The translations under genes were made by a program, and so were the position numbers. The notes below the pieces were generated by a model that saw only the letters and a program-made list of their open reading frames with translations, had not been told where the DNA came from and did not search any database. DNA of 9,798 nucleotides from an uncultured Duncaniella sp. (GTDB taxonomy: Bacteria > Bacteroidota > Bacteroidia > Bacteroidales > Muribaculaceae), in the NCBI GenBank assembly GCA_910586665.1, contig CAJUIX010000040.1:1-9798 (forward strand), written 5' to 3'. Shown in pieces: positions 1-6,151 of the stretch. The number at the start of each line of letters is the position of its first letter. Position 1 is the stretch's first letter.

Positions 1-11
1 ACGCATCTATC

Positions 12-29
12 TTAGTTAATTTTAGTTAA
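12..29. repeat. Two direct copies of TTAGTTAA, 10-base period
   Basis: TTAGTTAA occurs at 12-19 and again at 22-29, so the copies start ten bases apart, about one helical turn. They lie immediately left of the G tract. A regulator could bind such a pair on one DNA face. The motif is short and AT-rich, so chance is a serious alternative and no function is claimed. Confidence 0.35.
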
Positions 30-33
30 AATC

Positions 34-44
34 GGGGGGGGGGG
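34..44. repeat. G11 homopolymer tract
   Basis: Eleven consecutive G residues sit inside otherwise very AT-rich DNA. Tracts this long are prone to slipped-strand length changes and, in some bacteria, serve as phase-variation switches when placed in promoters or early codons. Nothing in the window shows which gene, if any, it would control; a candidate would lie left of position 1. Polymerase or assembly error in the homopolymer length is also possible. Confidence 0.7.
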
Positions 45-172
45 TAATTTTTAATACTCTATATACCATGTGTTTATAAAAGCGCTATTAACATTTTTAA
101 ACATAAAATACATTCGATTGCCTTGTGTTAATTTAATGTTAAATTCAGGCTTGATTTTGCCTGTTTGTCGAC

Positions 173-219
173 AAAAAAGGCCGGGATGACGCGTCATTTT
201 CAAGCGTCATCCCGGCCTT
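173..219 (-). terminator. Intrinsic terminator of the SusCD-thioredoxin operon
   Basis: A perfect 16-bp inverted repeat (arms 177-192 and 204-219) encloses an 11-base loop. Read on the minus strand, the GC-rich stem ends in a run of six T (173-178; the last two T belong to the stem). This is the layout of a Rho-independent terminator. It starts about 75 bases after the stop codon of the last operon gene. On the plus strand the stem is followed by GGGATT and not by T residues, so it should work mainly in the minus direction. The arm-loop junction also contains the self-complementary 12-mer ATGACGCGTCAT (186-197), which gives an alternative, weaker fold. Confidence 0.9.
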
Positions 220-293
220 GGGATTCTAATATTGAGCAGCGACCGAAGGGAGGCTGTCACAGCGGCACTTCGCCACCGCATCAATGGCTGTTT

Positions 294-2234
294 TTAAAGC
301 TCAATTTCAAATTTCTTCGTTTCGGGCCGCAGGCACATCGACGAGTCACATGCCTGATATTTCACCGTGCACACCGCCTTACCCTTGCCCGAACCTTTGA
401 CAGGCTGGCGGAAGGCGACGGTGCCTATATAATAGGTAGTAGCCGTGGCCGATGGAGACTGCTGCGGGAGCACGAGGTCACCCGCTTTCTCATAGCCCTC
501 GGGAAGCTCGACAAACACCTCTGTCGGGATGAAGGGATCCTCGGGAGCAAGGGTGGCGTAGGTGTGGAAGCCGTCATGTACAGTCATTGTCACGACTATC
601 TCCTTCGAGCCGTCAGGCTCGCTGACAGCCTCGGCTTTCAGCGCCACGGGATTTTCGGCACTCGTCTCCCCCGCGGGCTTGGCTGCGGCGGGTGCGGACC
701 CACTCTCCGCTGCGGCGGTCAGAACCGAATAGTCATTACCTGGGACGGAGGGGTCGAGTGTGTCGACAAGCCAGAGCCAGCCGCCGCTCTCGGTAAAGAA
801 CATGCGGTCACGGTTGGCGTCGAGCCATGCCCTCCACTCCTGCGGTGTGGCAAAGCGGCAGAGGGTGTAGCGTTCAAGGATGGTCTTGCCGACAGCGGCG
901 TCATCGCCTCCGGCGGCAAGGAGTTCGACGGCCTTGTCGAGCAGGCGGATGTCATTGTTGGCGATACCGAGCGCACGGGCCTCCTGGTCGATGACGAGGC
1001 CGCGCATCTGAGGCTTGGAGTAGAAATATGGGCGGTTCTTGTCGTAGTAGCGGGCATACTCGGCCTCATCCTCACCGAAAATCGGATAAAGGTCGGGAGC
1101 AGTCTTCTTGACATAGTCGGAATACTTCACGGGGACAGGTTTCTCGGGAGCCGGCATTTGCAGATAGAAAGCTTCCATCGAAGTGATTTCCTCGCCGGCA
1201 GCCTTCTTGGCCTTGACAGCTTTGATTGTGCTGTCCATAGTGTGATAGAACTGGATATTCATCTTGTTGTTCTCCTCGCAGCAGGCACGCGAAATCCTGT
1301 ATTTGCTCGCTGTCACATCGTCGCGGGTACGGATACCCTCGTCGAGTTTGCGGGCAATGATGTGCTTGCCGTTGTAGTCCTTGATGTAGACAATGGCATT
1401 GGCAAGCGCGGCCTTGGCCGGCTCGGTCATGTCGGAAGGCTTGGCTGCAAAGCCCCAGTGGAAGAAATTGCCGTGACGCCCGATGGCTACGGCATCGATG
1501 CTCTTGGCACAGGTGCCACCGGAGATTACCTCAGCTTCGGGGGAATCGGTGTAACCCCAGGGACGTGACACCATGCCGATGCGACCACCAACAGGGTACA
1601 ATTCTTTATGCACGAGCCACATCTCCGTGGAGTCAGGCAGAGTGTAGCCATAAATCGGGCAATACTCCTTGGCGTTTGCCGGCGTCGGACGCATCTCCGA
1701 TTTGATGTCGACCTTGAAAGGACCTTTGAATATGGCGTGGTCCTTCTTCCAGCCGAGGGCATAGTTGTCGAGGCAGAGGCAGAACCAGTCATTCTTCGAG
1801 CCGATTGAATTGGCAAGGTCATGGCTCTGCTCGGCAATCATCACCGATGCACAGTCGAAGTCAGCGGGCAGATAGACAGCCGGCTCATATCTCGTGGTGC
1901 GGCCCTGGGCATCCTGCTCGAGTATGCGGGGACGTATAGGCTTCGGACGGCCGTCGAACACGGTTACGTCATAGCCCTTTGACATGTCGGCCGTATAGTC
2001 CTCACCTTTTACTGTGGTGACTTTTGTGAAGTGCTGCTTCAGAAACTTGGTGAAGTCATCCATACGGAGCTTGACCGACCTGGCAACTCCGGCAGATGCG
2101 GCAGAGTCGAGCTGCACGCCGCCCATTGTATTCATGTCGGGCGAACCGCCGACATAGAGCACACTCATCTTTTCCTTTGCCTGGACGCCCAGGCAAAGGA
2201 AAAGGGTGATGAGTATGAATAATGATTTTTTCAT
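294..2234 (-). CDS. Secreted cysteine-rich protein: ThuA/GATase-like region plus C-terminal DsbD-alpha-like domain
   Basis: This is an exported 646-residue protein of unknown exact function. A type I signal peptide (KK, then a hydrophobic core) probably ends at VQA (17-19). Residues 23-295 look like a ThuA or class-I amidotransferase-like fold: an early strand LYVGG, VTVFDG at 90-95, SHDLANS near 137-143, and RHGNFFHWGF at 253-262. No amidotransferase nucleophile is evident. Residues 300-500 are mostly helical and include FFTESGGW (479-486). An Ala/Ser/Pro-rich linker (about 504-527) leads to a region resembling the N-terminal domain of DsbD (528-646), with a CX4C pair C629/C634 followed by LRPETK. 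DsbD's membrane and thioredoxin parts are absent. The mature chain has eleven cysteines, including a CXC (152/154) and a CC (318/319). The start is 15 bases after the preceding stop, which implies co-transcription. A role in thiol exchange with the upstream thioredoxins is inferred. The DsbD-alpha call is firmer than the ThuA-like call. Confidence 0.8.
   Translation of the reverse strand: MKKSLFILITLFLCLGVQAKEKMSVLYVGGSPDMNTMGGVQLDSAASAGVARSVKLRMDDFTKFLKQHFTKVTTVKGEDYTADMSKGYDVTVFDGRPKPIRPRILEQDAQGRTTRYEPAVYLPADFDCASVMIAEQSHDLANSIGSKNDWFCLCLDNYALGWKKDHAIFKGPFKVDIKSEMRPTPANAKEYCPIYGYTLPDSTEMWLVHKELYPVGGRIGMVSRPWGYTDSPEAEVISGGTCAKSIDAVAIGRHGNFFHWGFAAKPSDMTEPAKAALANAIVYIKDYNGKHIIARKLDEGIRTRDDVTASKYRISRACCEENNKMNIQFYHTMDSTIKAVKAKKAAGEEITSMEAFYLQMPAPEKPVPVKYSDYVKKTAPDLYPIFGEDEAEYARYYDKNRPYFYSKPQMRGLVIDQEARALGIANNDIRLLDKAVELLAAGGDDAAVGKTILERYTLCRFATPQEWRAWLDANRDRMFFTESGGWLWLVDTLDPSVPGNDYSVLTAAAESGSAPAAAKPAGETSAENPVALKAEAVSEPDGSKEIVVTMTVHDGFHTYATLAPEDPFIPTEVFVELPEGYEKAGDLVLPQQSPSATATTYYIGTVAFRQPVKGSGKGKAVCTVKYQACDSSMCLRPETKKFEIEL
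2163..2214 (-). promoter_or_regulatory. Strong mRNA hairpin inside signal-peptide codons
   Basis: The arms 2169-2184 and 2189-2204 form a perfect 16-bp inverted repeat around a 4-base loop (GCGT on the mRNA). Six more pairs form between 2163-2168 and 2209-2214 after a 4-base bulge. On the mRNA the main stem starts 30 bases after the A of the ATG and covers codons 11-22. The distal arm contains AAGGAAAAG directly before the in-frame ATG of Met23, which pairs in the extended stem. Neither strand has a T-run after the stem, so it is not an intrinsic terminator. The structure is read directly from the sequence. An effect on translation or mRNA processing is inference. Confidence 0.6.
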
Positions 2235-2249
2235 TTATAAAAGACAATA

Positions 2250-3365
2250 TTATTTGCCGGCGAAGATTTCGGCAAGCTTGGCGTCGAGTTCGGCCTCTTC
2301 GTCAAAGCGGCCTACCATCTTACCCTCGGCGTCGATGATGAACTTCGAGGGGATGTACTGGATAGCGTAGTTGTCCGAGTTCTTGCCGCCTTCGTCATAG
2401 ATATTCTTGTAAAGTTCGAGACCGCTCTTCTGCTCGTTGATAAACTTCTTCCAAGCCTCGGGGTCGCGGTCGAGCGACACTGCGAGCACTTCGAGACCCT
2501 TGTCGTTGTACTTCTCATAGATTTCCTTTACATGGGGGAGCGAAGCACGGCAGGGGCCACACCATGTTGCCCAGAAGTCGAGGAGGACCACCTTGCCCTT
2601 GAGAGCGGAGAGGCTCTGATCGTTACCGTTCTGGTCCTTGCCTGTGATTTCGGGAGCGACAGCGCCGGGCTGGATAGCCTCGAGAGCCTTGATGTAGGTA
2701 GCGGTTTCCTCGTCGGCAGCCTGGACTTCGGGTGCCCAGCTGTTGTAGACCTGCTTCAGCTCGTCGAGAGTGAAGTCAGTGCGGACAGTGCGCATCACAA
2801 AGGGAGCGTAGAGCGACGAAGTGTTGGTCTTGACATAGTTCTTCTGAAGCTCTGTGGCCTCTTTTGAGATAGCCATCATCTGCTCGCGGAGAGGATTGGT
2901 GATAGCGGTGTCACCCTGTGCGGCCATGTACTGCTCGCGGAGAGGAGTCATCTTGTCATAGATAGCCTTCTGGAGAGCGCCAAACGAGTCCATTTCGGCA
3001 GTGAGCGCAGAACCGGCGATAGCAGCCTCGCCGTAATTGTCACCTTTCAGCTCGATGGTATACTCGGTCGGCTCGATGATGAAATTACGGATTTTGCCAT
3101 TCTGATAGGCCTGCATCATGTCTGAGCCGGCAATAATCATGGCATTGTAGGGCTTGTCGACAGTACCTTTGAACGAGAAGGCACCGTTGGCCACGGCCAC
3201 ACTGTCAGTAAAGTTGGAATCGCTGCCGACATAGTACGTCATTTTCACAAACTCGCCGTCGGGGAGGTCGGTTGTACCGTTGATTGTGTACTCATTGGTC
3301 GGTTTTGAGTTGCAGGCGCACATCACTGCGAGCGCCGACATAGCAACAAGGGATAACTTTTTCAT
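2250..3365 (-). CDS. TlpA-like thiol-disulfide oxidoreductase lipoprotein, DUF4369 type (second copy)
   Basis: This is a predicted periplasm-facing, membrane-anchored thioredoxin-fold oxidoreductase of 371 residues. A lipoprotein signal ends at a CAC motif, with Cys18 the likely lipidated residue; the following NSKP lacks the acidic run linked to surface export. Residues about 25-115 form a DUF4369-like beta domain (NGTTDLPDGEFV and GAFSFKG). A helical linker (about 120-230) precedes a TlpA/ResA-type thioredoxin domain (about 233-371) with active site WCGPC (268-272) and a probable cis-proline at Pro339 in YIPSKF. Apart from Cys16 and the lipid Cys18, both in the signal region, the only cysteines are the active pair. 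It is a clear paralog of the adjacent upstream gene. The start lies 32 bases after that gene's stop and shows no strong Shine-Dalgarno sequence, as is usual in this phylum. The reductant and target are not visible. Confidence 0.93.
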   Translation of the reverse strand: MKKLSLVAMSALAVMCACNSKPTNEYTINGTTDLPDGEFVKMTYYVGSDSNFTDSVAVANGAFSFKGTVDKPYNAMIIAGSDMMQAYQNGKIRNFIIEPTEYTIELKGDNYGEAAIAGSALTAEMDSFGALQKAIYDKMTPLREQYMAAQGDTAITNPLREQMMAISKEATELQKNYVKTNTSSLYAPFVMRTVRTDFTLDELKQVYNSWAPEVQAADEETATYIKALEAIQPGAVAPEITGKDQNGNDQSLSALKGKVVLLDFWATWCGPCRASLPHVKEIYEKYNDKGLEVLAVSLDRDPEAWKKFINEQKSGLELYKNIYDEGGKNSDNYAIQYIPSKFIIDAEGKMVGRFDEEAELDAKLAEIFAGK

Positions 3366-3397
3366 TTTTTGTTAAGATATATTAAATTATGAATGGA

Positions 3398-4543
3398 TCA
3401 TTCACCAAAAATCCCGGCAAGCTTGGCATCAAGCTCCTCGTCGGAGTCGATTTTACCGATAACGGTACCGTCGGCAGCGATGAGATACTTGGTCGGGAGG
3501 TAGTGCACGGCATACTTGTCGCTCTGGTCGTTGCTGCGGTCGAAATCGACAAACTTACCGGAAGCATCCTTGATGGTTTTGAGGCCGCGGAGGATGTTAT
3601 AGTAGTTCTCCATGCCTTCAAGCTTGATTACTTCCTTCCATTTCTCGGGATCGGAATCATCGTCGCCCACGCAGAACACCTCGAAGCCTTTCTTGTTATA
3701 CTTGTCATAGAGCTTCTTGACATGGGGAAGCGACGCGCGGCAAGGACCGCACCATGTGGCCCAGAAATCCACGAGCACCACCTTGCCCTTGAGGTCGGAA
3801 AGCTTCGTGTCCTTGCCGTCGGGGTTGACGCCGACAAGGTCGGGGGCCGGCTTGCCGGGCATCACAGACTCAAGCGCGGCAATTTCCTTGGCTATACCCG
3901 GGGCCGCAGCCTGAACTTCGGGAGCAAGAGACTCGTAGGCCTTCTTCAGATCCTCATAGCTCATGCGCGAGCTTGCCATATTGAGGAGGTCGGCGGAATA
4001 ATATGATGCAGGGTGCGAGGCGATGAAGTCGGCACCTGCCTTCTCGTATATATTGCCGAGAGAGTCACTCTTTGCCGAAAGCTCGGCGCGCTGCTCCTCG
4101 GAAGCTGTGGCCATTGACTGGCGGATAGACTGTATCTGCTCGATAACCGGCTTCAGGGAATTTTGATACTCCTCTGCCTCGGCCTGGGTCTTGGAGCCGG
4201 TAAAGGCTGCCTCGGAAAAGTCGTCGGCCTTCAGACCGGCAATGGTGATTTCGGCAGGCTCGATATATAAACTGGTCCTCGCCTTGTTTTCCCAGGAAGG
4301 GACACCCATATAAAGGCCGGCATTGGTGGGGACATCGACATTGCCGGTAAAGGCAAACTTGCCCTCGGCAATCACAGCGCTGTCGCTGACCACGGAGTCA
4401 CCGACTGCATACGAGAGATAGATAGTCTGCCCATCGGCACCGTCGACAGTGCCCTTGATGTCAAACTGGTTTGCGGGACGGGAGTTGCATGAGCATACAG
4501 CTGCCGCGATAGCGCCTAATGTGATGAAAGATAAAATCTTCAT
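3398..4543 (-). CDS. TlpA-like thiol-disulfide oxidoreductase lipoprotein, DUF4369 type (first copy)
   Basis: This 381-residue lipoprotein has the same architecture as its downstream neighbour. The signal ends at CSC with Cys19 the likely lipidated residue, followed by NSRP. A DUF4369-like domain spans about 26-115 (KGTVDGADG, GKFAFTGN). A long helical linker follows, and the TlpA-type thioredoxin domain spans about 228-381, with WCGPC at 264-268 and cis-proline Pro350 in YLPTKY. It differs from the second copy by an acidic stretch (GDDDSDPE, 293-300), an extra cysteine Cys291 just before it, and a longer insert ahead of the cis-proline (about 310-342). These differences suggest a different partner or redox behaviour. 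The 92-base gap upstream is the largest in the operon and contains a possible internal promoter, so the redox genes may also be expressed without SusCD. The fold and export are well supported; the substrate is unknown. Confidence 0.93.
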   Translation of the reverse strand: MKILSFITLGAIAAAVCSCNSRPANQFDIKGTVDGADGQTIYLSYAVGDSVVSDSAVIAEGKFAFTGNVDVPTNAGLYMGVPSWENKARTSLYIEPAEITIAGLKADDFSEAAFTGSKTQAEAEEYQNSLKPVIEQIQSIRQSMATASEEQRAELSAKSDSLGNIYEKAGADFIASHPASYYSADLLNMASSRMSYEDLKKAYESLAPEVQAAAPGIAKEIAALESVMPGKPAPDLVGVNPDGKDTKLSDLKGKVVLVDFWATWCGPCRASLPHVKKLYDKYNKKGFEVFCVGDDDSDPEKWKEVIKLEGMENYYNILRGLKTIKDASGKFVDFDRSNDQSDKYAVHYLPTKYLIAADGTVIGKIDSDEELDAKLAGIFGE

Positions 4544-4557
4544 GTAATAAATTTTTA

Positions 4558-4589
4558 CAAAGGTAATATTTTTATTCGTGATTATCAGA
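4558..4589 (-). promoter_or_regulatory. Possible internal Bacteroides-type promoter before the first TlpA gene
   Basis: On the minus strand TACCTTTG (4558-4565) matches the Bacteroides -7 consensus TAnnTTTG exactly. Twenty bases upstream lies TCTG (4586-4589), one mismatch from the -33 element TTTG. The motif sits in the only sizeable gap of the operon. Transcription would start only some 8-10 bases before the ATG at 4543, giving a very short leader, which argues for caution. Confidence 0.45.
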
Positions 4590-4635
4590 GTTAATCCTGA
4601 CTATTTCAAATTATAAATCTGATTTCAACAGCTCA

Positions 4636-6123
4636 TTACATCGCTACTGTCTCGTAGTTATGCTGGAAGTTGGCGTTCTTGTTCATGAGGTTCTTCGGGA
4701 AGGGGAAAATCCAAAGATCCGAGCCGGCGCGGAGAGTGTAAGTCTTGCCGTTGAGCGTCCATGAAATGTCCTCCTTATAGTCGGGAAGCTCGTTCCAGCG
4801 CTTCATGTTGATGAAGTGGTGCACGCCGAAGCAGTTTTCACCATGCTCGTTCTTCTTCAGCATCTCGATAGCCTCAGCCTTGGTGGTCACACGGCCTTGC
4901 AGCGGCTGATAGTCCTCGGGAAGGAAGCGGCCCACGCGGAACTTGTCGAGATAGCCCATCGCATCGTCAATCCTGCCATTGTTGATAGCGTTCTCTGCAA
5001 GAATCAGATACATGTGTGGTGAGCTGATATTTATCGTACCTACACGGCCTTCGCCCATCACACCGTAGCTCATCGAGCCTTCCGAAACACCGAACATGCT
5101 TTGAAGCGAATTTACGACCATTGGTGCTGTAGCATCCCATGAACCCATCCACATCATTGTGTGATAAGTCTCAAACCAATCCTTGACTATATGCTTATCC
5201 TCAAACAATGAGTAGTAGCGCGGGGTGAGCCATGAGAAGAATTCAATCTGTGAGTCAGTGAAATAATCCTGGTCGAGTGCCAGTTTCGGAATCTCGAGCG
5301 TCGGAGTGGGCTGTCCCATCATGCTGGTGGTGGTCATCATGAAGTTATTGAGGTCGCTAACAGTGTTGTTGATAGCGAGCGCCTGCTCCGCAGCCTTGGC
5401 AGCTTCGGCGGGCTGCTGCATATACATCAGCACCATTGCTTTGATAGCGTATGGAGCAGCCTTGCTGAAACGCATACGGTTGACAGCCGACACGGGAAGT
5501 GCGTCGAGTTCGATTGCTGCGTCAAGGTCGGCCAGTATATTGGTGTAGACCTCCTTCTGTGTAAGCTGCTCGGTGGGCTGCTTGATGTCCTGGGTCTCCA
5601 AAAGGTAGGCTATACACTTCTCGCTGTCAGCGGTCGAGGGATTGTAAGCACGGGCAAACTTGATGGCTGCGAGCCAGTGGAAATAGGCGCGCACTGTCAG
5701 AGCCTCGGCCTTCAGAGCTGCTTTCTTGCTGTCAGGACCGCTGGCCGCATCTATTTTGCTAAGGATAGGATTGGCCACCGTGCCGATATATTCGTAGCAA
5801 CTTGCATATCCTGAGTCAGATGAGGTAAGATCCACCTGCTCGCGCCTGTGTCCCTCCTCGTCATAGCCAATAATAATCTGCGAGGTGGTCTTCACCGGGT
5901 TGGCAAGCAGTGTGGGGACATTGCCCGGATAGTATAATACCGAGCCGCAGAGGCGGTTGATATTTGACACGTCGTAGCTGTACTCCTGATTGAGAAGCAT
6001 TTCCAGCTGGTCAGTGGTATTGAGAAGGTTCATGCCCTTCTGGTCGATTTCCGTAAAGTCCGAGCAGGAGCTGAGAGCCGATGCGCCCAACAGCAGAAGA
6101 CCTGCCATATATTTGATTTTCAT
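4636..6123 (-). CDS. SusD/RagB-family outer-membrane lipoprotein
   Basis: This is the surface-exposed substrate-binding partner of the adjacent SusC-type channel; SusD proteins form a lid over the SusC barrel and capture ligand. At 495 residues it is of normal family length. The signal ends in a lipobox LSSC with lipidated Cys20. The following SDFTEID contains acidic residues, compatible with the Bacteroidota surface-export signal. The N-terminal half is rich in TPR-like helices (for example ALTVRAYFHWLAAIKFARAY, 141-160). The C-terminus carries the typical family ending: a helix with NMKRWNEL (439-446), the strand TLRAGSDLWIFPFP (463-476), then NKNANFQHNY (481-490). Four non-lipid cysteines (59, 109, 170, 431) are present. 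The start lies 28 bases after the SusC stop, so the pair is co-transcribed. The ligand cannot be inferred: no glycan-degrading enzyme is encoded nearby. Confidence 0.95.
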   Translation of the reverse strand: MKIKYMAGLLLLGASALSSCSDFTEIDQKGMNLLNTTDQLEMLLNQEYSYDVSNINRLCGSVLYYPGNVPTLLANPVKTTSQIIIGYDEEGHRREQVDLTSSDSGYASCYEYIGTVANPILSKIDAASGPDSKKAALKAEALTVRAYFHWLAAIKFARAYNPSTADSEKCIAYLLETQDIKQPTEQLTQKEVYTNILADLDAAIELDALPVSAVNRMRFSKAAPYAIKAMVLMYMQQPAEAAKAAEQALAINNTVSDLNNFMMTTTSMMGQPTPTLEIPKLALDQDYFTDSQIEFFSWLTPRYYSLFEDKHIVKDWFETYHTMMWMGSWDATAPMVVNSLQSMFGVSEGSMSYGVMGEGRVGTINISSPHMYLILAENAINNGRIDDAMGYLDKFRVGRFLPEDYQPLQGRVTTKAEAIEMLKKNEHGENCFGVHHFINMKRWNELPDYKEDISWTLNGKTYTLRAGSDLWIFPFPKNLMNKNANFQHNYETVAM

Positions 6124-6151
6124 ATCTGTAAGTTCTTTTTATGTGTTGAGA

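Larger units (their letters stand above)
1..172. other. AT-rich intergenic stretch with no supported gene
   Basis: No open reading frame of useful length starts here on either strand. The only visible ATG on the plus strand in the left half (position 68) stops after three codons. The stretch holds two direct copies of TTAGTTAA, an 11-base G tract, a weak 5-bp hairpin (CAGGC at 146-150 with GCCTG at 159-163), and a 12-bp palindrome TTTGTCGACAAA at 164-175 that abuts the terminator. I see no tRNA, rRNA or CRISPR repeat. The left edge could be the upstream region of a gene outside the window, but this cannot be decided from here. Confidence 0.6.

Noticed and set aside
88..142. Inverted pair TTAACATT / AATGTTAA
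   Set aside because: The arms are only 8 bases, very AT-rich and 39 bases apart, so a stable hairpin or insertion-element end is not supported.
165..1568. 467-codon open frame on the plus strand
   Set aside because: It lies antisense to the ThuA/DsbD-alpha-like gene, starts inside the terminator region, and its translation has no signal, domain or sensible composition. Long antisense frames are expected opposite genes with strong G/C bias at third codon positions.
2163..2214. Intrinsic terminator between the last two genes
   Set aside because: The hairpin is strong, but neither strand has a T-run after the stem and it lies inside an intact reading frame.
3389..4006. 205-codon open frame on the plus strand
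   Set aside because: It is antisense to the first TlpA gene, whose WCGPC domain and lipoprotein signal are unmistakable.
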